NCBI GenBank assembly: GCA_903822525.1
Contig: CAIJPI010000013.1
Coordinates: 1 to 38,981 of the forward strand
DNA length: 38,981 nucleotides
Direction: 5' to 3'
From: an uncultured Bacteroidales bacterium
GTDB lineage: Bacteria > Bacteroidota > Bacteroidia > Bacteroidales > UBA4417
Made by a program: the position numbers and the translations under genes. The stretch's first letter is position 1. The number at the start of each line of letters is the position of its first letter. Shown piece after piece: positions 8,868 through 16,427 of this stretch. A model generated the notes under the pieces. It saw only the letters and a program-made list of their open reading frames with translations, made no database searches and was not told the origin of the DNA.

Positions 8868-8899
8868 TTGACACAGGGGTGCAAAATGTTGTAATTTTA
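8868..8899 (+). promoter_or_regulatory. Promoter of the large non-coding RNA
   Basis: TTG at 8868-8870, a 21-nt spacer, then TAATTTTA at 8892-8899. This is one mismatch from the Bacteroidota consensus TAnnTTTG, with the same 21-nt spacing as the near-perfect clpC promoter in this window. Transcription would begin near 8905. Confidence 0.6.
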
Positions 8900-8943
8900 T
8901 TTCACCGGACGAGATCATGGTAACCGGCCCTGGAGAGGCTGCT

Positions 8944-8968
8944 GAACTTCTGAGAAGGAGGAAAGTTC
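8944..8968 (+). other. Hairpin with Shine-Dalgarno-like loop
   Basis: GAACTT (8944-8949) pairs perfectly with AAGTTC (8963-8968). The 13-nt loop between them contains AGAAGGAGG, complementary to the anti-Shine-Dalgarno end of 16S rRNA. No start codon follows at normal spacing. It lies near the 5' end of the large RNA. Confidence 0.5.
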
Positions 8969-9449
8969 TGATCCCAACGAAACTGATGTTTCTTTCTCGC
9001 AAGAGTTTTTTACAAAAGCTGGTTGAAAGCTGGAATGCACGAAAGAGTCAAAGGGCATGTGGCACCCTGTACCGATTGACCGCAAGGAATTGAAGTAGAG
9101 GCGCATCGAAAGATGCAAAAGGCAAAAGGATTGAGATAGCGAATTGGAAACAAAACGCAATTGAAACCAAATCTGCTGAAACCCGATCTGAAAAGACTGG
9201 CAAGTAAAAAAGAAAACACCTTAGCTGCAGTAAGTACCTGATGATACTCATCATGCAGGGATGAAACAAACAAAAGCCGCAAGGTAATTGGATGCGTAAT
9301 TCCCACGATCGCCGAAGCGCGGCACACGGCAGGAAAAGCAATTCTGGCAACAGAGCAGCCAACCGGGCCGAAGCCAGAGGAAGCCGGAAGCCGCAAGGCT
9401 GAAAGCCAGTCAGGCGAGCCGGGGTTCCCGGGGATGTAAAAATTCCCGA

Positions 9450-9486
9450 TACCTACAGAAGTTATCAAACTCACGGGTATGATAAC
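9450..9486 (+). other. Candidate H-type pseudoknot in the large RNA
   Basis: GTTATCA (9461-9467) and TGATAAC (9480-9486) form a perfect 7-bp stem with a 12-nt loop. Loop bases GGGTA (9475-9479) can pair with TACCT (9450-9454) just upstream, with one T-G wobble, giving crossing helices. Seen by eye; not tested by folding or covariation. Confidence 0.5.
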
Positions 9487-9755
9487 AACAAACGCTCCGA
9501 ATGCAGGAACCGACAACGCGTAAGCGTGGCCACAACATGAATTCCGAAAGGGACAATGTTTAAAGCCCGGTAACACTCTGAAAGTTCTTCCTCGTGAAGG
9601 ATACTGCTGAGTGAAACCAGTGCCGGAAAAAACAAAGCCTGGTGCTTGCACCTGCTTTGAACAACAACAGGGCAATTCTATATGTTTTGCCAATCTGTAA
9701 ATTCTGCGAAGCAAACGCCGGCCACAATCAACAGTTACGGCTGCTGAAAGTGAAG

Positions 9756-9795
9756 TAGGGAACTATCCGACAGGATGGTTCCCTATTGCTTTTTA
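9756..9795 (+). terminator. Strong intrinsic terminator of the large RNA
   Basis: A 13-bp stem (9756-9768 with 9773-9785, one T-G wobble) is capped by a GACA tetraloop and followed by TTGCTTTTTATT. It ends the structured region about 96 nt before the trkA start codon. Confidence 0.93.
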
Positions 9796-9832
9796 TTCGG
9801 ATTTCAATAAATTTTTAAAGTTATTTGATTGC

Positions 9833-9866
9833 TTGTGGGTTTTCAATCGTATTCGACGTAAATTTA
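9833..9866 (+). promoter_or_regulatory. Possible trkA-trkH promoter
   Basis: TTG at 9833-9835 and TAAATTTA at 9859-9866, with 23 nt between. This is one mismatch from TAnnTTTG and lies between the upstream terminator and the trkA ATG at 9892. If real, the potassium genes need not depend on readthrough of the RNA terminator. Confidence 0.4.
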
Positions 9867-9891
9867 CCGTCATTAAAAATACATTTATACT

Positions 9892-10587
9892 ATGGCGGGG
9901 AATAAATATGCTGTAATCGGCATCGGACAGTTTGGAAAAGCTATTGCAAAAGCTATTTCGGCAAAAGGTTACGAAGTAATGGCTATTGACAGCGACTCAG
10001 AAATAATTGACAGTATTGGTGATGATGTTGCCTATGCTGTTGCTCTCGATGCAACTGATAAGCGGGCATTACAGGGACAGGGCATCGAAGAATATGATGC
10101 CGTGGTTGTTGCTATAGGTTCCGACTTCGAACAACGCCTGCTTTGTGCTTCTGTTCTGCTTGACTTAAATGTAAAACGCATTATTACCCGGGCTAACGGA
10201 GAAGCGCAACGGATCATACTTGAAAAAATGGGTATCACCGAGGTACTTTCACCCGAAGAGGAAGTTGGTATTATCGTTGCCGAACGAATGCTAAACCCTA
10301 GCATTGTAAGTTACCTTCAACTCCCTGATAATCATCGTGTGGTTGAATTACTGAGTCCGAAAAACTGTATAAACAAAACATTCGGAGATATTGATTTACG
10401 CGACAAATACAAACTCAGTCTGATCACTGTTAAAGAAGAACTCAGGATAATTAAAGATGGGAAAGAAACCATTGAACATCATATTATTGGGGTTCCCGAT
10501 TCAAAGCAATCCCTGCAGGCAACTGACAGACTGGTAATTTTCGGGCACGTTCAGGATATTGACCGGTTTCTGGAAATCAATACCTAA
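9892..10587 (+). CDS. trkA: TrkA/KtrA potassium uptake regulatory subunit
   Basis: A 231-residue cytoplasmic gating subunit of a Trk/Ktr potassium channel. The N-terminal RCK_N domain shows a Rossmann nucleotide-binding loop, VIGIGQFGKAIA, followed by an acidic strand end (MAIDSD) and DATD; these bind NAD(H) or ATP/ADP in the family. The C-terminal RCK_C domain occupies about residues 140-231. It has a single RCK unit, so it resembles KtrA rather than the double-length enterobacterial TrkA. It ends 3 bp before trkH, an evident operon, and lies directly downstream of the large structured RNA. Confidence 0.92.
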   Translation: MAGNKYAVIGIGQFGKAIAKAISAKGYEVMAIDSDSEIIDSIGDDVAYAVALDATDKRALQGQGIEEYDAVVVAIGSDFEQRLLCASVLLDLNVKRIITRANGEAQRIILEKMGITEVLSPEEEVGIIVAERMLNPSIVSYLQLPDNHRVVELLSPKNCINKTFGDIDLRDKYKLSLITVKEELRIIKDGKETIEHHIIGVPDSKQSLQATDRLVIFGHVQDIDRFLEINT

Positions 10588-10590
10588 GGT

Positions 10591-12405
10591 ATGCTTAAAG
10601 ACAGGATTTTCCGGCTCAGGGAGTTTATCAACATCAGACTTTATGCTCACAGGTCATATGTTGTCAGGGCTTTGCACCTGGCAAGTATTATCGTATCCTT
10701 AGTTGCCATTACGGCTATTATATACCAGCATGGTTTCCCCCAGACACCTTATAACCTTCGTATAACAGAATCTATTATTGAGGTTAGTCTGATTTTTTAT
10801 GTACTAAAGTTTTTAACACGAATTTTCTACGATTTCCATCCTATTGATTTCATCAGGACAAACAAATTTGAGGGGATCCTTTTGTCATTGATTGCACTTG
10901 ATGAATTGGCGAGTTTATTCACCGGCACTCACCTTGTACAACAGTTTATGAGAGCAGTCGGGTTCCCTGGGATTCATACTTATTATAACCTATTTATCCA
11001 GTTTTACTTTTTCCTCATTATTGTTGTTGAACTTGGAAAAGCAGGAAGATTTATCGATTATATCCATATCGGGCCTTCCGGATTACTGGCTTTATCATTT
11101 GTATTCATTATTCTTGCAGGAGCAGGGCTGCTGTTGTTGCCCGAAATGACGGTTTCCGGCATTAGCCCTATAGATGCATTATTTACTTCAACCAGTGCAT
11201 GCTGCGTAACAGGGCTGATTGTGGTTGATACCGCATTTTGCTTTACGCTGAAAGGCAAAACGATTATTATGCTTTTAATTCAGGTCGGCGGGCTTAATAT
11301 CATATCTTTTGCAACTTTATTTGCTACATTTTACCGCAATTCAGCAGGAATCAGAATGCAGTCGCTGATCAAGGATATTGTTTCGGCTGATAAAATAAGC
11401 AATACCAGGGGATTGCTCCGAAAAATATTCCTATACAGTATTGTAATTGAATTATCAGGCGCTGCTTTACTATTTATTACATGGCCCAATGAGCTGATAT
11501 TTAAAGGAATAGGGGAGAAGATATACTTTTCGGTATTTCATTCGGTTTCAGCTTTCAATAATGCCGGGTTTGGTTTATTTACTGACAATTTGTACGACAT
11601 TACTGTTAGGCATGCCTATAATCTTCAGCTTGTTATAGCTGCACTTATTTCATTGGGAGGGATAGGATTCATTGTGCTGGAAGATGTATTTGGTTTAAAA
11701 AACATCTTACTCCGGCGTAAGGTTAAATGGAAAAGACTTCAGGCACATTCGCGCATTGCCCTGTATACTTCAGGAATATTGGTTTTATCGGGAGCGGTAG
11801 TATTTTACCTTGTTGAATTCAACCATTCGATTGAAGGATATGGGATTTATGGCAGTATAGTTTCATCTATATTTCAATCCGTGACCTGCCGAACTGCAGG
11901 ATTTAATTCGGTCGACTTTACCCACCTGGGCCAACCTGTTCTAATCTTCATGATGTTCCTTATGTTCATCGGGGCATCACCGGGCTCAACTGGAGGCGGT
12001 ATTAAAACAACAACTTTTTCGGTTATACTTCGTTCAGCTTTAAGTACAATCAGGGGACGAAAAAACGTAGAAATCGTAAAACATACTATTTCGGGTGATA
12101 CCATTAGCAAAGCTTTTTCGATAGCATTGTTTTCAATTTCGCTTATCTTTATTTCTACATTTATGTTATCGATTACCGAACCCGATAAGAGTTTTATCAG
12201 CCTCTTGTTCGAAGAAATATCAGCATTCGGCACAGTTGGTTTGTCAACCGGAATTACATCTTCCTTAAGCTTCGCAGGAAAAACTATAATCATTCTTACC
12301 ATGTACATTGGAAGGATAGGCACACTTACACTGGCTCTGGCTATAACAAAGCGAATAGTATATACAAAATACCGGTATTCGGAAATTAATGTACTGGTTG
12401 GCTGA
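10591..12405 (+). CDS. trkH: TrkH/KtrB-family potassium channel subunit
   Basis: The membrane pore subunit, moving K+ inward through four pseudo-repeats. The filter regions can be read in order: TSTSACCVTGL (199-209), SVSAFNNAGFG, SVTCRTAGFN and EISAFGTVGLSTG, each with the conserved Gly. At 604 residues it is longer than a typical KtrB (about 450). The extra 155 or so N-terminal residues include several hydrophobic helices (about 27-46, 60-80, 93-112 and 131-148) before the canonical first repeat, which starts near GPSGLLALSF. Start chosen at the ATG 3 bp after trkA. Cotranscribed with trkA. Confidence 0.92.
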   Translation: MLKDRIFRLREFINIRLYAHRSYVVRALHLASIIVSLVAITAIIYQHGFPQTPYNLRITESIIEVSLIFYVLKFLTRIFYDFHPIDFIRTNKFEGILLSLIALDELASLFTGTHLVQQFMRAVGFPGIHTYYNLFIQFYFFLIIVVELGKAGRFIDYIHIGPSGLLALSFVFIILAGAGLLLLPEMTVSGISPIDALFTSTSACCVTGLIVVDTAFCFTLKGKTIIMLLIQVGGLNIISFATLFATFYRNSAGIRMQSLIKDIVSADKISNTRGLLRKIFLYSIVIELSGAALLFITWPNELIFKGIGEKIYFSVFHSVSAFNNAGFGLFTDNLYDITVRHAYNLQLVIAALISLGGIGFIVLEDVFGLKNILLRRKVKWKRLQAHSRIALYTSGILVLSGAVVFYLVEFNHSIEGYGIYGSIVSSIFQSVTCRTAGFNSVDFTHLGQPVLIFMMFLMFIGASPGSTGGGIKTTTFSVILRSALSTIRGRKNVEIVKHTISGDTISKAFSIALFSISLIFISTFMLSITEPDKSFISLLFEEISAFGTVGLSTGITSSLSFAGKTIIILTMYIGRIGTLTLALAITKRIVYTKYRYSEINVLVG

Positions 12406-12719
12406 TAACCAACTGTCAATCAAATTAAATTCGGATGGAATTTATGTTACGAAAGTGTTATTGCTGTAGATTCTGAAGTAAGACATATCTGACCCTGATT
12501 TAAATGTTGTCCCACAGTTGTTAGCCCGTTAACCCAAAAAAGTACAAAAATGCTATAAAAAAAGAAAGGAGAGGTGGTCATCCTCTCCATTCAGTGTTTT
12601 TTAATTATTTGCAAGAAAAAAAAAATGCTGTTCGATTATTTTCAGGGGCTAAAGTATAATTATCTCACAAATAATGAATACAAATCATTGTTAAAAGTTG
12701 TTAATAAAAACTATTCCTT
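12406..12719. other. Convergent intergenic region, trkH to the 12720 gene
   Basis: A 314-bp AT-rich spacer between convergent genes. The only clear element is the bidirectional terminator at 12568-12588. No open frame with coding character or RNA gene was recognised. Confidence 0.6.
12561..12602. terminator. Bidirectional terminator
   Basis: GGAGAGG (12568-12574) pairs with CCTCTCC (12582-12588) around a 7-nt loop. On the minus strand the hairpin is followed at once by TTTCTTTTTTT; on the plus strand a T run begins 8 nt later. It therefore suits the minus-strand gene better but can serve both. Confidence 0.7.
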
Positions 12720-13037
12720 TTAGTCGTCTGATTCTTTTTCCTGTGATTTTTCCTTGTCTTCATCTTCTTCCCTTTCATCATTTTCTTTCATATCGAGTGT
12801 TGAATCAAAGAAGTCCTCATCTTTATCCGATTTGGTGTCAATTTTTACAGGTACTTTTATCAGGTAACTGGCTTCTTCCGTATCAAGTGTTATAGCAAAA
12901 AAGAAAGAACCACCTGGAAGAGGGACTTTAGTTGTATGATTGATCCAGCCCAAAGGATATTTTTTCCGAATGGCTTCCATTAAATCAGGAGTGACATTCG
13001 CATAGTTGATTATCAGCTTTTTACGATTTTGTTGCAT
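12720..13037 (-). CDS. Unrecognised small protein with highly acidic tail
   Basis: Not assigned to a family. The ATG at 13037 gives 105 residues; a TTG at 13070 would add 11. The N-terminal 70 residues look folded: NYANVTPDLMEAIRKKYPLGW, then VPLPGGSFFFAITLD, then EASYLIKVPVKI. The last 35 or so residues are nearly all Asp, Glu, Lys and Ser and are probably disordered. No signal peptide is present, so it is probably cytoplasmic. It is upstream of a terminator and is not in an obvious operon. Confidence 0.65.
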   Translation of the reverse strand: MQQNRKKLIINYANVTPDLMEAIRKKYPLGWINHTTKVPLPGGSFFFAITLDTEEASYLIKVPVKIDTKSDKDEDFFDSTLDMKENDEREEDEDKEKSQEKESDD

Positions 13038-13141
13038 TTGTTTTGCAATTTTTTCAGAATGAGAGCGCAATTATACGCAAGAAAAATAAAACAACATAGG
13101 TTTTTTGATAAATTAACAAAGATTTTTTATCAACCTGCCGT

Positions 13142-15169
13142 CTAATTAACTTTTTCAAGAACGATTGCAGTGCGGCATGTAAAATAAATGCTTAGCTGGT
13201 TGGTTGAGGTAGTTTCATCGAATTGGGTCGAATATACCATTTCCTCATTTATCCTTCCATGTCCCCCGAAATTTGCATGATCGGTGTTAAGAATTATTTT
13301 GTATTTCCCAGCCTCAGGTACTACAAAAGTATATCCGGGAATTGACCCGTCAGCATGGAAATTATAAAGAAATATCAATCCTGCTCTTTCATAAATAAGA
13401 CACTTGTTTGTTTCATCACAATTTAACTGATTGGCATACAGCGTACTTAAGAGCTTACTTTCCTTCATTGTTTTAATCATTGCCCGGTCAAAATCTGAAA
13501 GGTAATGATATCGCAGCAGCGGATTATCCATTAATGACCAGTGCCGGCAGGCATGCTTATAACTCCAGTCGTTGCCTTCGCGCGGAAAATCGATCCACTC
13601 CGGATGTCCGAATTCATTGCCCATGAAATTCAGGTACGCCTGGCCACCAAGCGAAATTGTGATAAGCCTTAGCATTTTATGGAGTGCAATACCTCTTTCA
13701 ACTACTATATTTTCATCCGACGACTGCATATTGAAATACATCTCTTTATCCATCAGCCTGAAAGCTATCGTTTTATCACCGACCAACGCCTGATCGTGCG
13801 ACTCGCAGTAGGTTACAGTTTTAACATAAGGCAACCTGTCGTTTAATACCTGCCACATTTCGCCCATGCTCCATTGTTCGTCAGGAACATCTTTCAGGTA
13901 CTTAATCCAGAAATCAGGAATTCCCATGCCCAACCTGTAATCAAATCCAAGCCCTCCATCTTCGATAGGGAAAGTCAGCCCAGGCATTCCTGAAACATCT
14001 TCGGCAATAGTGACTGACTGAGGATTTATGGAATGGGCCAGATGGTTGGCTAGCTGAAGGTATGTAACAGCATCGAATTCAACACCCTGTGTGAAATATT
14101 TATCAATATGATCAATGGGTTCATCGCCATGGTGAAAATACAGCATCGAACCTACACCATCAAAACGAAATCCATCAAAATGAAATTCTTCAAGCCAGAA
14201 ACGGATATTCGATAAAAGGAACTGAAGAACTTCGGTTTTGCCATAATCGAAAAGCTTCGAATCCCAGTTGGGATGTTCGCCCCGGCTTCCGGCATGAAAA
14301 TACTGGGTTTCAGTTCCATCAAATAGATTTAAACCTTCGTGAAGGTTCTTCACTGTATGCGAGTGAACAAGATCCATAATAACGGCAATGCCCATACTAT
14401 GTGCCGTAAGTATAAGATTTTTAAGATCTTCGGGGGTGCCGAACCTGGATGAAGGAGCGAAAAAACTCGACACATGGTAGCCAAAAGAGCCGTAATAAGG
14501 ATGCTCCTGTATAGCCATAAGCTGAACAGCATTGTAACCAGCCTTTTTAATCCTGGGGAGAATATTTTCGGTAAATTCGTTATACGTGCCGAGACCTTCT
14601 TTTTCCTGAGCCATGCCTACATGAGCCTCATAGATAAACAGGTCGCCAAGTTTGCGGATATCAAACTGATCATTTTCCCAATTAAATTCGGGCGAGAACC
14701 AAAGTTGTCCACTGAAATTTTTAGTATCCTCATCCTGAACTACTCTCCTGATATAAGCAGGAATCCGCAGCTGATCGCCAATGGAACTCTTTACAAGAAC
14801 TTTTATTTTACTTCCGTGCGAAAACACCGACTTATAGTACTCGGCACTTATTTTAATTTCCCAAATTCCATTGTCCTTTTTTTGCAGGGGATGTGAAAAC
14901 TGATTCCATTTATTGAAATCACCTGTAAGAAACAAGCCATGAGCACCGGGAGCCCATTCACGGTATACCCAGCAATTTTCAGCAGGAATAAAGTGAATGC
15001 CCATATATTCATAGGCAGAAGCAAAATGCTCAATGCTGCCCGAAATGTTTTCAAGAATTCCTAATTTCGCAATAAACCTGTTATGCCTGGCTGTAATTTC
15101 GCCAGCTGCTTGTTCCAGCCATGGATCCAATTCAATTAGCCGCGGTAGTTTCTCTTTATTTTTCATCAT
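13142..15169 (-). CDS. glgB: 1,4-alpha-glucan branching enzyme (GH13)
   Basis: Transfers alpha-1,4 glucan segments to alpha-1,6 positions during glycogen synthesis. The N-terminal CBM48-like domain is visible around EWAPGAHGLFLTGDFNKW (71-88). The GH13 barrel follows with DLVHSH (266-271), nucleophile D337 in DGFRFDGVG, acid/base E390 in TIAEDVSG and D459 in ESHDQ. A C-terminal beta domain completes 675 residues. The motifs and size resemble the eukaryotic-type GH13_8 branch that some Bacteroidota carry. Two adjacent ATGs (15169 and 15166) are possible starts. An SRPBCC protein gene lies upstream on the same strand, about 100 bp away. Confidence 0.88.
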   Translation of the reverse strand: MMKNKEKLPRLIELDPWLEQAAGEITARHNRFIAKLGILENISGSIEHFASAYEYMGIHFIPAENCWVYREWAPGAHGLFLTGDFNKWNQFSHPLQKKDNGIWEIKISAEYYKSVFSHGSKIKVLVKSSIGDQLRIPAYIRRVVQDEDTKNFSGQLWFSPEFNWENDQFDIRKLGDLFIYEAHVGMAQEKEGLGTYNEFTENILPRIKKAGYNAVQLMAIQEHPYYGSFGYHVSSFFAPSSRFGTPEDLKNLILTAHSMGIAVIMDLVHSHTVKNLHEGLNLFDGTETQYFHAGSRGEHPNWDSKLFDYGKTEVLQFLLSNIRFWLEEFHFDGFRFDGVGSMLYFHHGDEPIDHIDKYFTQGVEFDAVTYLQLANHLAHSINPQSVTIAEDVSGMPGLTFPIEDGGLGFDYRLGMGIPDFWIKYLKDVPDEQWSMGEMWQVLNDRLPYVKTVTYCESHDQALVGDKTIAFRLMDKEMYFNMQSSDENIVVERGIALHKMLRLITISLGGQAYLNFMGNEFGHPEWIDFPREGNDWSYKHACRHWSLMDNPLLRYHYLSDFDRAMIKTMKESKLLSTLYANQLNCDETNKCLIYERAGLIFLYNFHADGSIPGYTFVVPEAGKYKIILNTDHANFGGHGRINEEMVYSTQFDETTSTNQLSIYFTCRTAIVLEKVN

Positions 15170-15270
15170 TCCTGGTCAAATCTGATATTTCGTTAACTTA
15201 CGCTGATTCCTGCAATTTAAGGTTTAATTTCCAAAAATGGACATTTTTTATACTCTTTCCAGATAACTAT

Positions 15271-16272
15271 CTATTTTACAGGATAATATATATTCGTCTG
15301 CCATTTCCCTGAATCGGATTCCAGATTTGGATTGGAAACATATTCTTCCCAGGGTGGACCTGTAACTGTTAACTCCCTGTTTTTAATGCATGTTTGTAAT
15401 GCCTTATATGCACTTTGTATTGAATGATAGGGCCCGAAATATTTTATCAAAACAGTTTTGCCCGATTCTTTCAAAGTACAGTTCAATCCGTCTTTAACAG
15501 GGGTAAGGGAATCAATAGGTATACATGCTTCAATATCAAAAATACTGTCAGTACTATAATGAAAGATCGCCAGGGGAGGGGCTGAAGGAGTTAGTTTGCC
15601 CGATTTCATAAAACGGGCCACTTTCTTATACATCGTCGTCAGTTTCGACGAAATTGTTGCCTGCGAAGCCGTGTCACGCAACGAAAGGAGTACCTGAGCC
15701 GGTAAGGCAGAATCTATAATTTCGAACCCATTCACCTTTTTAATCTCTTTCACCAGCCTTTCAAGGTTAGATAATCCCCTAACTAAATCAGGGCCGACCA
15801 TACGATCCGAAAATAGTCCGAACCACCTTGTTAAAGGATTCATACCAAGATCTGTTTCTATGTTCCAGATAACTTCAATACTATCTTTTACCTGTATAAA
15901 GTGGAATTCACCGGTTGATTTGCCATTTTTTCCATAATCCATAAGTACCTGTACCCATTTGTCGGTCACACTTGAATGAATGGAAATACAACCATTTCCA
16001 ATATTCTTATCCTGGCTATACCAGGTATATCGTGATCCAACGCCTGATGCTGGTCCGGAGAAACTAATCTGCATATTTGTATCTAACTGCAGCCAGGGCG
16101 ACCATTTCTCCCAGTTCGTCAATGTATTAACCTGTACATAGATGTCATGCACTGATGCTTTCATCATTCTTCTTCTTTCAACATTAACTTTACGGGAAAG
16201 GAAAAAACCAATAGCTAATACCGCCAGAGCTGTAAAAGAGATAAAGAATAGTATACGCCTTACTGTCTTCAT
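15271..16272 (-). CDS. Membrane-anchored SRPBCC plus GyrI-like protein
   Basis: A 333-residue protein with an N-terminal hydrophobic helix (about 5-26) that anchors it to the membrane or acts as a signal. Residues about 35-180 fit a START/SRPBCC (polyketide cyclase-like) fold: NTLTNWEKWSPWLQLD, then WYSQDKNIGNG, then a C-terminal helix. Residues about 195-333 resemble the GyrI-like/AraC effector-binding fold, with VLIKYFGPYHSIQSAYKAL and GPPWEEY near the end. Both folds bind hydrophobic small molecules in known proteins, so a ligand-binding role is likely, but the ligand is unknown. It may be cotranscribed with glgB. Confidence 0.75.
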   Translation of the reverse strand: MKTVRRILFFISFTALAVLAIGFFLSRKVNVERRRMMKASVHDIYVQVNTLTNWEKWSPWLQLDTNMQISFSGPASGVGSRYTWYSQDKNIGNGCISIHSSVTDKWVQVLMDYGKNGKSTGEFHFIQVKDSIEVIWNIETDLGMNPLTRWFGLFSDRMVGPDLVRGLSNLERLVKEIKKVNGFEIIDSALPAQVLLSLRDTASQATISSKLTTMYKKVARFMKSGKLTPSAPPLAIFHYSTDSIFDIEACIPIDSLTPVKDGLNCTLKESGKTVLIKYFGPYHSIQSAYKALQTCIKNRELTVTGPPWEEYVSNPNLESDSGKWQTNIYYPVK

Positions 16273-16372
16273 TACATAACAAACAAATAGTTCTGTAAAA
16301 ATACAAAATAATAATAAGATTGTATTTGGAAGAATTACCCTGTTTTTATTTGTTAGACTTAATTTAAATCAC

Positions 16373-16403
16373 TTGCCTGCAGAACGATTTTTAATTATTT
16401 TTA
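16373..16403 (+). promoter_or_regulatory. Probable promoter of the 16428 lipoprotein gene
   Basis: TTG at 16373-16375, a 20-nt spacer and TATTTTTA at 16396-16403, one mismatch from TAnnTTTG. It lies 24 nt before the start codon. Confidence 0.5.
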
Positions 16404-16427
16404 CACCTGAATTATAAAACCCAACGT

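Larger units (their letters stand above)
8905..9795 (+). ncRNA. Large structured non-coding RNA (~890 nt), family not recognised
   Basis: No convincing protein gene exists between 8760 and 9891. The plus strand here is poor in T, rich in A and G, and packed with local hairpins. They include GCATC-GAAA-GATGC (9103-9116), CGATT..CC-GCAA-GGAATTG (9073-9092), AGCC-GCAA-GGCT (9389-9400), ACGC-GTAA-GCGT (9516-9527), a two-part stem capped by GAAA (9534-9560), CAAAGC..GGTG-CTTG-CACC..GCTTTG (9633-9659), and CTGCA/TGCAG enclosing TGATGA-TAC-TCATCA (9225-9258). Further stems are GTTATCA/TGATAAC (9461-9486), CCGG/CCGG enclosing CACTC/GAGTG (9567-9626), and ACAG..GGCAA/TTGCC..CTGT (9667-9698). Possible closing pairings join the ends: GTAAC 8920-8924 with GTTAC 9734-9738, and GGCC 8926-8929 with GGCC 9720-9723. 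A promoter-like sequence precedes it and a 13-bp terminator ends it. It does not match, from memory, RNase P, tmRNA, 6S, SRP RNA or a group II intron. It could be a free RNA or an unusually long leader of trkA-trkH. Confidence 0.75.

Noticed and set aside
8958-8970. Resemblance of GGAGGAAAGTTCT to the conserved GAGGAAAGTCC of RNase P RNA
   Set aside because: No other RNase P signature (the later ACAGAA segment, the P15 GGTAA loop, the 3' TAGATGAATG region) is found in the right order, and the region is more than twice the usual length.
9010-9714. Long open frame on the minus strand (234 codons), with shorter overlapping ones, across the non-coding region
   Set aside because: The plus strand here is T-poor and hairpin-rich, which removes minus-strand stop codons by composition. 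The translation is Cys-, Ser- and Phe-rich with no recognisable domain, and two other minus-strand frames overlap it. It is best explained as the antisense of a structured RNA.
8905-9795. tmRNA, 6S RNA, SRP RNA or group II intron as identity of the large RNA
   Set aside because: There is no tRNA-like acceptor end or tag frame, no 6S-like long central bubble, no SRP apical motif, no intron 5' GTGCG-type end, no domain V-like hairpin and no reverse transcriptase frame. The size also does not fit tmRNA, 6S or SRP RNA.
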